Positions 51,794 to 60,088 of a DNA stretch of 64,000 bases are shown here, piece after piece. Where the stretch lies: contig JYOD01000124.1 of assembly GCA_000955785.1 (NCBI GenBank), positions 1-64,000 on the forward strand. Direction: 5' to 3'. Each line of letters opens with the position of its first letter. The stretch's first letter is position 1. This stretch comes from Burkholderiaceae bacterium 16 (GTDB lineage Bacteria; Pseudomonadota; Gammaproteobacteria; Burkholderiales; Burkholderiaceae). The notes under the pieces are model-generated. The model was not told where the DNA came from. It did not search any database and saw only the letters and a program-made list of their open reading frames with translations. A program made the position numbers and the translations under genes.

Positions 51794-52928
51794 GCGCCCG
51801 GCCTGGGTGGCCCGCCATGACTCCATGTTCATCCGCCTGTTCCTGGTGATGGCGGCGATCATGCTGGCCGTGCACCTGCTCGGCGTCACGGTCATCGAGA
51901 GCATTTTTCCTCACCCCGGGCACAGCGGATTCACTTTCGTCCCCGGCGGCGAGCCTCCGCCCCCACCGCCGGGCGAACCAGGCCGCGGGGGAGTCCCCCC
52001 ATCCGGCGCCGAAGCGGGCACGGGCAGCAGCAAAGGCGGTCCGCCGCCGCCACGCCGGCCGCGCGGCAGCCGTGGCTTTGGCCCGCCCCGGCTGGGGCTG
52101 CTGTTCCAGCTTGCCGCCATCGTGGCTGCGTCGTGGGTGGGGGCGCGCCTGCTGGCCAGGCCCGTCCAGCGCCTTGCCAGCAGCGCCGGCCGGCTGGCCC
52201 AGGACGTGCACGCGCCGCCGCTGGACGAGGACAGCGGCCCGGCCGAGGCCCGCGACGCCGCCAAAGCCTTCAACCATATGCAGCAGCGCATCCGCACCCA
52301 GCTGGCGCAGCAATCGCGTTTCCTGGCCGCGGTGTCCCACGACCTGCGCACGCCGCTGACGCGCATGAGCCTGCGTATCGAAGGGGTCGACGACAACCAG
52401 GTGCGCTATCGCCTGCGCCAGGACCTTGCCGAGATGAACGGGCTGATCGATGCCACGCTGTATTATCTGCGCGAGCGCGACGGCGCCGCCGCGCCGCGCC
52501 AGCGGGTGGATGTGCATGCCCTGTTGCAGGCGGTGGTGGACGACGCCACGGAGATTGGCCAGGACCTCAGCCTGTCCGGCGGCGCCGAGCCCTTGCTGGC
52601 CTATCCGGCCGAACTGCGCCGGGCCGTGGTCAACCTGGTGGAAAACGCGCACCGCTACGGCGGCAGCGCGCGCATCGCGCTGGCCGACAGCGCCGAGCGC
52701 GTGGTCATCGACGTCTGCGACGACGGCCCCGGCATTCCGCCGGAAGAAATGGCGCGCGTGCTGGAGCCGTTCTACCGGCTCGAATCCTCGCGCAACCGCG
52801 CCACCGGCGGGGTCGGCATGGGCCTGTCGATCGCCGCGGATATCGTCTCGCGCCACGGTGGCGAACTGAGCCTGGCCAACCGGCCGGAGGGCGGGCTGCG
52901 CGTGCGGATCGTGCTGCCGCGAGCCTGA
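51765..52928 (+). CDS. Sensor histidine kinase with proline-rich periplasmic loop
   Basis: 387-residue inner-membrane kinase. Two membrane segments (FIRLFLVMAAIMLAVHLLGV near residue 21; LGLLFQLAAIVAASWVGAR near residue 110) flank a loop of about 65 residues very rich in Pro and Gly (EPPPPPPGEP, GGPPPPRRPR). A HAMP-like region and the dimerisation domain follow, with the phosphorylated histidine in VSHDLRTPL, then N box NLVENAHRYGG and G boxes CDDGPGIPPEE and GVGMGLSI. ATG at 51765 lies within the regulator gene after GAGGCGAAGG. The sensor loop has no recognised ligand-binding fold. Confidence 0.92.
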   Translation: MSLPAPSKAERPAWVARHDSMFIRLFLVMAAIMLAVHLLGVTVIESIFPHPGHSGFTFVPGGEPPPPPPGEPGRGGVPPSGAEAGTGSSKGGPPPPRRPRGSRGFGPPRLGLLFQLAAIVAASWVGARLLARPVQRLASSAGRLAQDVHAPPLDEDSGPAEARDAAKAFNHMQQRIRTQLAQQSRFLAAVSHDLRTPLTRMSLRIEGVDDNQVRYRLRQDLAEMNGLIDATLYYLRERDGAAAPRQRVDVHALLQAVVDDATEIGQDLSLSGGAEPLLAYPAELRRAVVNLVENAHRYGGSARIALADSAERVVIDVCDDGPGIPPEEMARVLEPFYRLESSRNRATGGVGMGLSIAADIVSRHGGELSLANRPEGGLRVRIVLPRA

Positions 52929-52956
52929 GCGGCGGCTAGCGCGCGGCCGCTGCCAC

Positions 52957-54108
52957 TCAGCGGGCCGTTCCGCTGCCCATCGCGGCGAGCTGCACGTATT
53001 GCGAGCCGCGCGAGCCGCGCGTGAAATCCAGCACGAAATCGCCCACGTCGACGCGGGCCTGCAGGGCACGCCGCAGGTCGGCCGGCGTGGCGGCGCGCGG
53101 CGCGGACAACGCAGTCCGCACCAGCCAGGCCGCGCCGATGTAGCCAGCCAGCGTGGCGGGTGAAGCGGGCTCGTCCAGGTACTGCTTCATCCGGCCAACG
53201 TGCTCCTTGACCACGCGCAGGGTCAGGTCCTGCGGACCCGGCGCAATCTGCGTCAGCACGATGCCGCCGTTATAGCCGGCGCCGAGGATCTCGCGCGCCG
53301 CCAGCGGGTTGACCGCGGACAAGCCCACCAGGAAGCCGTACCACCCCCGCGCGGCCAGCGCACGGCCGAGATTGCCGTAGGCCAGCGTGTCGCCAGCCAC
53401 GATCACCGTCGCCGGGCGCGCCGCGGCGATGCGCGCCGCCGCCGCGCCGCCGTCGTTGCCCTTGCCGGCTTCCAGCGTCAGCGCTTGCAGGCCAGGCTCC
53501 TGCTCCAGCTGGCGCCGCCACGGCGTGCCGGCGGCCAGGCTGCCGGCAGCGAAATCCGGCGCCACGGCCAACGCCAGCTGCTTGAGCCCGTAGCTGCGCA
53601 ACTGGTGAATCGCCGCATCCAGTTCGGCGCGGTAGTCGGCCCGCGTGTACCAGACATGATCGGCCGCAAGCGACAGCCCCGATAAGGGCGCGACGATCTG
53701 CACGCCGCGCCGGGCCAGCTCGGGCGAAGCGGCCAGCACCGGCAACAAGGCGTCGCTGGGACCGAACAGGAGTTCGGCGCGCTCGCCGTCGACCAGCGAC
53801 AGCGCCTGCGCGGTGGCCGCGCGCGGATCGGTTTCGACTTCCCGCACCACGTGCACTATGCGCGGCTCGCGCGCGCCGGCGTTGGCCGCGTCGAACATGA
53901 CCTTGGCGCCGGCCAGGTAGTCGCGCGCGAGATCGGCCTGCGCGCCGCCGCGATCCACCAGGTGGCCAATCACCAGCGGGCGTCGCGGGGGCGACTGCGC
54001 CAGCAGCGTGGCGGGCGCCAGCAGAGCGCTGCCGAGGGCAGCCAGCAGGCGGCGGCGCGGCAGTTGTGGCGCGTAATGCGCCTGCGCAATCAGGGGAGAA
54101 GCGTGCAT
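52957..54108 (-). CDS. Orphan ABC transporter substrate-binding protein, Leu/Ile/Val type
   Basis: 383 residues with a twin-arginine-like signal (PRRRLLAALGSALLAPATLLAQ). The mature sequence begins RPLVIGHLVDRGGAQADLARDYLAGAKVMFDAANA and continues LLFGPSDALLPVLAAS and GVQIVAPLSGLS, matching periplasmic binding-protein type 1 folds of the LivJ/receptor-ligand kind. There are no permease or ATPase genes beside it, so it is an orphan. It may feed another importer or sense a ligand. It is convergent with the histidine kinase gene and its promoter is divergent from hemN. Confidence 0.8.
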   Translation of the reverse strand: MHASPLIAQAHYAPQLPRRRLLAALGSALLAPATLLAQSPPRRPLVIGHLVDRGGAQADLARDYLAGAKVMFDAANAGAREPRIVHVVREVETDPRAATAQALSLVDGERAELLFGPSDALLPVLAASPELARRGVQIVAPLSGLSLAADHVWYTRADYRAELDAAIHQLRSYGLKQLALAVAPDFAAGSLAAGTPWRRQLEQEPGLQALTLEAGKGNDGGAAAARIAAARPATVIVAGDTLAYGNLGRALAARGWYGFLVGLSAVNPLAAREILGAGYNGGIVLTQIAPGPQDLTLRVVKEHVGRMKQYLDEPASPATLAGYIGAAWLVRTALSAPRAATPADLRRALQARVDVGDFVLDFTRGSRGSQYVQLAAMGSGTAR

Positions 54109-54263
54109 GGGGGCCGAAGGGACGGATTGAACCGGGTGGATGGAAAGCCGGCAAGCGCGGGGCAGCCTATCCGCTCCAGGTGACGCTGGCATGACGCGGC
54201 GCACGCTTGTGACGGCCTGGCCGCTGGTGGGCCGCCAAGGTCCCTGTTGTCATGGGCCACGAC

Positions 54264-54277
54264 TTGACGCCGGTCAA
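54264..54277 (+). promoter_or_regulatory. FNR/CRP-family binding site before hemN
   Basis: TTGACGCCGGTCAA has the TTGA-N6-TCAA core of FNR/ANR sites (consensus TTGAT-N4-ATCAA) and is perfectly symmetric at its outer five bases. Its centre lies 41.5 bases before the start of transcription predicted from the -10 at 54300, which is the class II activator position. Confidence 0.65.
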
Positions 54278-54299
54278 CGCGCGCAGGGGCTGCCCCCAC

Positions 54300-54305
54300 T
54301 ACGAT
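54300..54305 (+). promoter_or_regulatory. -10 element of the hemN promoter
   Basis: TACGAT matches the -10 consensus at four positions. With the FNR-type site it forms a class II activator promoter whose transcript would start near 54312. Confidence 0.5.
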
Positions 54306-54336
54306 GAGCCATCCAATCCACCACGAAGGCCGCCCC

Positions 54337-55938
54337 ATGGCTGAGCTCGCCCGCGCCACCGCATCCGTCCCCGTTTCCATTGCCAGTCCGCCGAACACCT
54401 GCTCCGGCAATTGCGGCGCCGCCTGCAAGAGCAAGCAGCCGGGCCGCGCCGCCTCGGCACCGGACCGGCATGCCTTGTCGGACTTCCGCGAACTGGCCGG
54501 CCGCATGGACATCAACGGCCCGCGCTACACCTCCTACCCCACGGCGGACCGCTTCCATGGCGGCTTTGGCGAGCAGGACTACCGGCAGGCACTGGCCGAA
54601 TGCGCGGCCAGCGCCGGCGTGGATGCCGGCCGGCAGCCGCCCTTGTCGCTCTATGTGCATGTGCCGTTTTGCGAGAACATCTGCTACTACTGCGGCTGCA
54701 ACAAGATCATTACCAAAGACCATCGCCGCAGCGCCCGCTATGTCGATTACCTGGCGCGCGAGATGGCGCTGGTGGCGCAACAACTCGGCGCGCGGCGCGA
54801 GGTGGTGCAATCGCACTGGGGCGGCGGTACGCCGACCTTCCTCGATCCGGCGGAGATGCGCCGCGTGATGGATGCCTTGCACCAGCATTTCAACCTGCTC
54901 CCCGAGGGCGAGCACTCCATCGAGATCGACCCGCGCCGGATCGGCGACGCGCAGATGGCGCTGCTGGCCGAACTCGGCTTCAACCGCATCAGCCTGGGCG
55001 TGCAGGATTTCGATGCCGAGGTGCAGCAAGCGATCCACCGCGTGCAATCGCAGGCCGAAACCCGGACAGTGGTCGACGCCGCGCGCCGGCTCGGCTTCCG
55101 CTCGGTCAGCATGGACCTGATCTACGGCCTGCCGCACCAGACCACGGCGCGTTTTGCCGCCACCGTGGAGCAAGTGCTGGCGATGCGCCCGGACCGGCTC
55201 TCCGTGTATAGCTATGCGCACCTGCCGCACGTGTTCAAGCCCCAGCGGCGCATCGACGAGCGCGCGCTGCCGGCGCCCGCCGAAAAACTCGACATCCTGG
55301 TCGGCACCATCGAACAGCTCACCGCCGCGGGCTATGTCTACATCGGCATGGATCACTTCGCGCTGCCGGACGACGCGCTCGCCGTGGCCCAGCGCGAGGG
55401 CCGGCTGCAGCGCAACTTTCAGGGCTATTCCACCCACGCCGGCTATGACCAGCTTGGATTTGGCGTCTCGTCGATCGGCGCGGTGGCGGGCCGCTATGTA
55501 CAGAACGCGCGCACGCTGGACGATTATTACCGCGTGCTCGACGGCGGCGTGCTGCCGGTGATGCGCGGCTTCGCCATGCGCGATGAAGATCACTTGCGGC
55601 GTGAGGTCATCGGTGCATTGATGTGCAACGGCGTGCTCGATATTGCAGCGGTGGAAGCCCGGCATCGCATCGACTTTGCCGCGCACTTCGCTGGCGAGAT
55701 GGTGGACCTGGCGCGGCTCGCCGGGGAAGGCCTTGTGCGATGCGAGCCCGGCCGCATCGAAGTGACCCCGCTGGGCCGCTTGCTGGTGCGCCGGCTGGCG
55801 ATGGTCTTCGATGGCTTCCTGCGTGAAGACGCGCGGCGGGCTGCGGACGCGATGCCGGCAGTGGCACCAGCGGGAACCCCGAGCGCTGATGCGGGTACGC
55901 CGCTACCGGCGCCGCTGCGCTACTCGCGCGTAGTCTGA
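54337..55938 (+). CDS. hemN: Oxygen-independent coproporphyrinogen III dehydrogenase HemN
   Basis: Radical SAM enzyme that oxidises coproporphyrinogen III to protoporphyrinogen IX without oxygen. The 533-residue product has the cluster motif CENICYYC (Cys112, Cys116, Cys119) followed by GCNK, SHWGGGTPTFL and LGVQDFDAEVQQAI, all HemN-specific. It is longer than E. coli HemN (457) through about 50 N-terminal residues with several cysteines (CSGNCGAACKS) and a C-terminal tail. ATG at 54337 follows GAAGG at seven bases; the earlier in-frame ATG (54304) lies upstream of the predicted transcription start and has no binding site. hemE in this window makes its substrate. Confidence 0.94.
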   Translation: MAELARATASVPVSIASPPNTCSGNCGAACKSKQPGRAASAPDRHALSDFRELAGRMDINGPRYTSYPTADRFHGGFGEQDYRQALAECAASAGVDAGRQPPLSLYVHVPFCENICYYCGCNKIITKDHRRSARYVDYLAREMALVAQQLGARREVVQSHWGGGTPTFLDPAEMRRVMDALHQHFNLLPEGEHSIEIDPRRIGDAQMALLAELGFNRISLGVQDFDAEVQQAIHRVQSQAETRTVVDAARRLGFRSVSMDLIYGLPHQTTARFAATVEQVLAMRPDRLSVYSYAHLPHVFKPQRRIDERALPAPAEKLDILVGTIEQLTAAGYVYIGMDHFALPDDALAVAQREGRLQRNFQGYSTHAGYDQLGFGVSSIGAVAGRYVQNARTLDDYYRVLDGGVLPVMRGFAMRDEDHLRREVIGALMCNGVLDIAAVEARHRIDFAAHFAGEMVDLARLAGEGLVRCEPGRIEVTPLGRLLVRRLAMVFDGFLREDARRAADAMPAVAPAGTPSADAGTPLPAPLRYSRVV

Positions 55939-55965
55939 GCCACTGACGCCTGGCACCAGGCAAAC

Positions 55966-55995
55966 AAAAAGCCCGCGGCACGCCGCGGGCTTTTT
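55966..55995. terminator. Bidirectional terminator between hemN and the cytochrome gene
   Basis: AAAAAGCCCGCGGC (55966-55979) and GCCGCGGGCTTTTT (55982-55995) form a long stem closed by a tight CACG loop. The A and T runs on either side serve both convergent genes. Confidence 0.9.
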
Positions 55996-56054
55996 GTCCC
56001 CCGGGTCCGTTCCACCGCTTGCGCCGTGGTGGCCCCGGGATGATTTCCGGCAGG

Positions 56055-56939
56055 TTACTTCGACGCGTTGGCCATGTAGTCGACCGCGGCGATCACGTCG
56101 GCGTCCGGGCCGGCGTAGCCGCCCTTCGGCGGCATCACGCCCTTGCCCTTCAGGGCGAAGGCGTGAACGGCGTCCATGCCTTCCTTCAGGCGCGGCGCCC
56201 AGGCAGCCTTGTCGCCCAGCTTCGGCGCGCCGGCAACACCGGCGGCGTGGCAGGCGGCGCAGACCTGGTCGTAGACCTTCTTGCCCACTTCGGCGGAAGC
56301 CGGCGCTGCTGCAGCAGCCGGCGCAGCAGCCGGTGCGGCAGCAGCAGCGGGAGCTGCCGGGGCTGCTGCGGCGGCAGGCGCGGCAGCGGCATCCGAGGCA
56401 GCGGCGGTAGCCGGAGCGGCGGCAGCGGGCGCTGCGGGTTCCGGGAACTTGGCACCGCCGGCGTCGGCCATGTAGACCACGGCACGGCCCAGTTCGTAGT
56501 CGCTGTAATCGTCGGCGGTGGTGCCGGCGCGGGCTTGCATGGCGCCCTTGCCGTGCAGCACGGAGTTCAGCAGGCCGGTGAAGCCCTGGCCGATACGCGG
56601 AGCCCAGTCGCCGGCGGTGCCGTACTTGGGCGCACCGGCAGCACCGGTGGCATGGCAGGCGGCGCAGACTTCCTTGTAGACCTGTTCGCCCGTCTTATAG
56701 ACGCGCGCTGCATTCGGATCCTTCAGTTCGAGCGAGGCGACCGGCTTGATGCGGTCATTGACGGCTTCCACGGTAGCGGTGGAGCCCGCGCCTTCCTTGG
56801 CGCCGTGTCCGACAAAATTGACCAGCAGGATGATCACGATGATTGGCACCAGGAAGGCGGCAATCACCACAGCGATCAGCTGCTTGGGGGTCTTGATGGG
56901 AGACTCGTGTTCGTCGTGTGCGTTGTGGACGTCGCTCAT
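56055..56939 (-). CDS. Membrane-anchored diheme cytochrome c
   Basis: 294 residues. A single N-terminal membrane helix (LIAVVIAAFLVPIIVIILLVN, about residues 20-42) anchors two cytochrome c domains, each with a CAACH haem site (residues 92-96 and 227-231) and similar surroundings (GAPKYGTAGDWAPR and GAPKLGDKAAWAPR), so the domains arose by duplication. They are joined by about 50 residues that are almost only Ala and Pro. The fold is like cytochrome c5; it probably carries electrons in the respiratory chain in the periplasm. ATG at 56939 is preferred over a TTG two codons earlier. Confidence 0.92.
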   Translation of the reverse strand: MSDVHNAHDEHESPIKTPKQLIAVVIAAFLVPIIVIILLVNFVGHGAKEGAGSTATVEAVNDRIKPVASLELKDPNAARVYKTGEQVYKEVCAACHATGAAGAPKYGTAGDWAPRIGQGFTGLLNSVLHGKGAMQARAGTTADDYSDYELGRAVVYMADAGGAKFPEPAAPAAAAPATAAASDAAAAPAAAAAPAAPAAAAAPAAAPAAAAAPASAEVGKKVYDQVCAACHAAGVAGAPKLGDKAAWAPRLKEGMDAVHAFALKGKGVMPPKGGYAGPDADVIAAVDYMANASK

Positions 56940-57156
56940 ACTCAACTCTCAATTTGCAGGAAACCTGTGGCCGCTCGCGATCGGCTGCTTATGTGGCCGC
57001 TTGCTCGGTGGCCAATTCCCCCTGGCCAATTGCGTGCATCGGACTGTTATCCGGCGTCAACTGTCCCCAACGGGGCCAGCCAGCAGGGTGCGCCACCGCT
57101 GTCCACTGACCTGATGTGGACGCTGCGCAGCCCCGTTTTTGCACAAATAACTCGCG

Positions 57157-57162
57157 ATTATA
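57157..57162 (-). promoter_or_regulatory. Possible -10 element for the cytochrome c gene
   Basis: TATAAT on the minus strand, about 220 bases before the cytochrome start. No clear -35 at the usual spacing, so support is limited. Confidence 0.3.
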
Positions 57163-57326
57163 GCCTCAAAGGCCTATGGCATGAGGCAAAAGCGGCTTGG
57201 AAGAGACGTCGCCACGCCACCCTGATTGAGCCAGACATGGACGTCCGCGGACAAACACGGTATCCTATGCGACTTTCCGGCAGCGGCACTCACGCGCTGC
57301 CAGCGAAGTACCGCGTCATACCCTGT

Positions 57327-57402
57327 GCGCCCGTAGCTCAATGGATAGAGTACTGCCCTCCGAAGGCAGGGGTTGCTGGTTCGATCCCAGCCGGGCGCAC
57401 CA
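57327..57402 (+). tRNA. tRNA-Arg (anticodon CCG)
   Basis: A 76-base cloverleaf with encoded CCA. Acceptor GCGCCCG pairs with CGGGCGC; D arm GCTCAATGGATAGAGT; anticodon stem CTGCC/GGCAG with loop CTCCGAA and anticodon CCG at 57360-57362, reading CGG; T arm with GGTTCGATCCC. tRNA-Arg genes are frequent island attachment sites, and the sequence to the right is less conserved, but no repeat of the 3' end was found. Confidence 0.97.
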
Positions 57403-57809
57403 ATTCCACCTGGCAGTTGCTGCCACGGCAATGCTGTGGCGTTAAGCATTAAATGGCCGAGATGACGGCTTATGCTTACGCCCGGTGACCTATGAGGCCA
57501 CCGGAAACGCGCCAACTCTCCACTGATTGGCTCCCGAAGAGGTGTCTTCGTCCCGCGCGAGCCAGTACGCCCCGCGGGCCTCGCGCCAGCCCAGACAAAT
57601 CCCCATGTTCGACAGATCGACCACAACTCTCCGGCGAGTAGGCGACTGTCCCCGTTTCGTAGGCGACTGTCCCCGTTTCACAATATCTCGATGAGCTTGG
57701 CGGTAGGAGTCCAACTTAGCCCGGGTGCGATCGGCTGTTTCCGCGCGCCTCGCTTTGGCACGAGCGCAATCGATCGATCCGGCCGGGAAATCTGGCCCTC
57801 ACTGCATTG
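57403..57809. other. Gap after tRNA-Arg with REP-like repeats
   Basis: No intact gene is supported. A minus-strand frame around 57490-57640 contains a protein-like piece (VVVDLSNMGICLGWREAR, then GAYWLARDEDTSSGAN) that has no start with a binding site; it could be a gene remnant. A tandem 21-base repeat follows at 57638-57679. Confidence 0.45.
57638..57679. repeat. Two tandem 21-base repeats, REP-like
   Basis: Two perfect adjacent copies (57638-57658 and 57659-57679) with the core GGCGACTGTCCCCGTTTC. On the other strand GAAACGGGGACAGTCGCC resembles the short GGGGACAG repeats often found beside IS200-like REP-associated transposase genes. No transposase is present here. Confidence 0.75.
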
Positions 57810-58742
57810 CTATTCCGTCGGCTCTGGCGTCGCCTTGATGATCTCCTCCAGTTGTTCGCTCATTGGAATGCCCAGCCGCTCACCGGTCGGCAGCCGGTTC
57901 AGGAACCACTGCTTGTACAGGCGATCGAGTTCGCCCGACGTGCCCAGCTTGCGCACGGCCTTGTCGACGACGGCGGCGAATTCCGGGTCGCCCTTGCGCA
58001 GCATGATGCCGTAGGGGTCGTAGGAGAGAAACTCGCGGGTAACGTCGTACTGGCTGCGCGTGCCGTATTTGGCCAGGAAGCCATACAGCAGAATATCGTC
58101 GCCCGCATAGGCGTCGGCGCCGCGATGCCGCAGGACCTCGAAAGCGTCGACATGGTCGCGAGCGCGGATGATCTTCAGGCCGAGATTGAAGCGCGTGGAC
58201 AATTGCTCGATGGCCTCCACGTTGGTCGTGCCAGCCGTAGCAACCACCGTCTTGCCCTTCAGGTCGCGGAATGACTTGATCGGCGAACCGTGCGGCACCA
58301 TCAGTTTGGTCCCCGCCAGGAAGATCACGGGCGAGAACGCGACGCGCTGTTGCCGCTCGGCGTTGCGTGTCGTGGAGCCGCACTCCAGATCGATCTTGCC
58401 GGAAACAATCGCATCGAAGCGGCTCTCGGACGTCACCGGCACCCACTTGATCGTCAGGTCGCGACCGACCTCTTCCCCCGCAGCCTCGACGATCGACGCG
58501 CAGATGTCGATCGAATACCCGATCGGCCTGCCGATCTGGTTCAGGTAGGAAAACGGCAATGAGGATTCCCGGTAGCCGATGATGAGAGCACCCGTATCCC
58601 TTGCCTTCTTCAAAGTTCCGGACAGCGCGAAAGGCTCCTGCGCCCCGACGGAGGCGGCAGCTGCCGCCAGGCACATGGCCATCGAGATCCGCAGCACCAT
58701 ATGGCCGGGCCGGGCTCGCCGGCGTGCTTGTTGGGAGTGCAT
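57810..58742 (-). CDS. Amino acid ABC transporter binding protein, GltI-like
   Basis: 310 residues with a signal peptide (RISMAMCLAAAAASVGAQ). The mature protein has the SBP type 3 pattern: ALIIGYRESSLPFSYLN, GYSIDICASIVEA, IVSGKIDLECGSTTRNAERQ (the Glu/Asp-binding GltI signature) and KGKTVVATAGTTN. It should bind glutamate, aspartate or another acidic compound. No ABC permease or ATPase is adjacent; instead dctA lies upstream with 32 bases between, suggesting one transcript. ATG at 58742 follows AGGA; an ATG at 58700 would give a shorter signal. Confidence 0.85.
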   Translation of the reverse strand: MHSQQARRRARPGHMVLRISMAMCLAAAAASVGAQEPFALSGTLKKARDTGALIIGYRESSLPFSYLNQIGRPIGYSIDICASIVEAAGEEVGRDLTIKWVPVTSESRFDAIVSGKIDLECGSTTRNAERQQRVAFSPVIFLAGTKLMVPHGSPIKSFRDLKGKTVVATAGTTNVEAIEQLSTRFNLGLKIIRARDHVDAFEVLRHRGADAYAGDDILLYGFLAKYGTRSQYDVTREFLSYDPYGIMLRKGDPEFAAVVDKAVRKLGTSGELDRLYKQWFLNRLPTGERLGIPMSEQLEEIIKATPEPTE

Positions 58743-58774
58743 GCGTTGGTCCTGGGTGTCGCGCGCCGTGCCAC

Positions 58775-60088
58775 TTACGCTTGCGCGGCGTCTGGCTTGT
58801 GCAAGGGCACCGCCCCGTCGGCGGTATCGCTTTCGTCTCCCTCGTCTAACGTGGGTCCGCTCGACAACTGACCTTCCCATTTGGCCACCACGGCTGCCGC
58901 AATCGAATTCCCCACCGCGTTGGTGGCCGAGCGGCCCATGTCCAGGAATTGGTCCACCCCCATGATCAGCAGCAGGCCGGCCTCTGGCAGGCTGAACTGG
59001 TTCAGCGTGGCCGCGATGACCACTAGCGATGCGCGCGGCACGCCGGCCATGCCTTTCGAGGTCAGCATCAGCAGCAAAAGCATGGTGATCTGGGTGCCCA
59101 AGGGCAGGTGGACGTCGTAGGCCTGCGAGATGAACAGTACGGCGAACGTGCAGTACATCATCGATCCGTCCAGGTTGAAGGAGTAGCCCATTGGCAGCAC
59201 GAAACTCGAAATCTTGCGGTCGACACCGAATTTGTCGAGGGCTTCCAGCAGCTTGGGATAGGCGGCTTCCGAGCTTGCGGTCGAGAATGCCAGCAGGAAC
59301 GGCTCGCGAATCAGGCGGATCAGCACCAGGGCCCGCTTGCCCAGGAACGCGATCCCCGCCAGGACGAGCAGTGACCACAGCACCAGCAAGGACAAGTAGA
59401 AGCCGCCCATGAACTTGGCAAACGTCACGAGGATCGCCAGGCCTTGCGTGGTGATAGTCGACGCGATGGCGGCAAACACGGCCGCCGGCGCCAGCCACAT
59501 CACCGCACTCGTGATCTTCAGCATCACCTGGACCAGATCCTCGATGACGCCGGCCATGCGCTTGCCCTTTTCGCCAAGCGTCGACAGCGCGGTCCCGAAG
59601 AAGATCGAGAAGACCAGGATCTGCAGGATTTCGTTGTTTGCCATGGCCTCCGCCGCAGAGCGGGGAACCAGGTGGGTGACGAAGTCCTTCAGTGTGAAGG
59701 CATTGGTTTTGAGGCTGGTGGTGGTGCCAACCTCGGGCAAAGGCAGTCCGAGGTTGTGCCCCGGTTGCAGCATCGTTGCCATGATCAGGCCGAGGGTCAG
59801 CGAGACGAGCGATGCGGTGATGAACCAACCCATCGCCTTGACGCCGACGCGACCCACAGTGCTGGCATCACCCATATGCGCGATGCCCATCACCAGCGTC
59901 GAGAAGACCAGCGGGGCGATGATCATCTTGATTAGTCGCAGGAAGACATCGGTGATGATCGAGAAATAGCCGGCAACGTCCTTCGCGGCCTTGGGATCCG
60001 GGAAGGCAATATTGCAGGCGTAGCCGACCACGCCGCCAAGTACCATCGCGATGACGATGTAGGTGGTGATATGGAGATGTTTTCCCAT
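58775..60088 (-). CDS. dctA: C4-dicarboxylate/cation symporter DctA
   Basis: 437-residue secondary transporter of the DAACS family, which imports succinate, fumarate and malate with protons or sodium. It has the family's multiple helices and conserved signatures: IITDVFLRLIKMIIAPLVFSTLV, the serine-rich loop AFSTASSEAAYPK, GYSFNLDGSMMY and LMLTSKGMAGVPRAS, with FLDMGRSATNAVGN. ATG at 60088 follows AGGGG and gives the standard N terminus; in-frame codons further upstream would add an unrelated 95-residue tail. No dctBD two-component genes and no sigma-54 promoter pattern were seen upstream. Confidence 0.94.
   Translation of the reverse strand: MGKHLHITTYIVIAMVLGGVVGYACNIAFPDPKAAKDVAGYFSIITDVFLRLIKMIIAPLVFSTLVMGIAHMGDASTVGRVGVKAMGWFITASLVSLTLGLIMATMLQPGHNLGLPLPEVGTTTSLKTNAFTLKDFVTHLVPRSAAEAMANNEILQILVFSIFFGTALSTLGEKGKRMAGVIEDLVQVMLKITSAVMWLAPAAVFAAIASTITTQGLAILVTFAKFMGGFYLSLLVLWSLLVLAGIAFLGKRALVLIRLIREPFLLAFSTASSEAAYPKLLEALDKFGVDRKISSFVLPMGYSFNLDGSMMYCTFAVLFISQAYDVHLPLGTQITMLLLLMLTSKGMAGVPRASLVVIAATLNQFSLPEAGLLLIMGVDQFLDMGRSATNAVGNSIAAAVVAKWEGQLSSGPTLDEGDESDTADGAVPLHKPDAAQA

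Noticed and set aside
57174..57626. Minus-strand ORF across the tRNA-Arg gene containing GWDRTSNPCLRRAVLYPLSYG
   Set aside because: This is the well-known false protein made by reading the reverse strand of a tRNA-Arg gene; the tRNA explains it fully.
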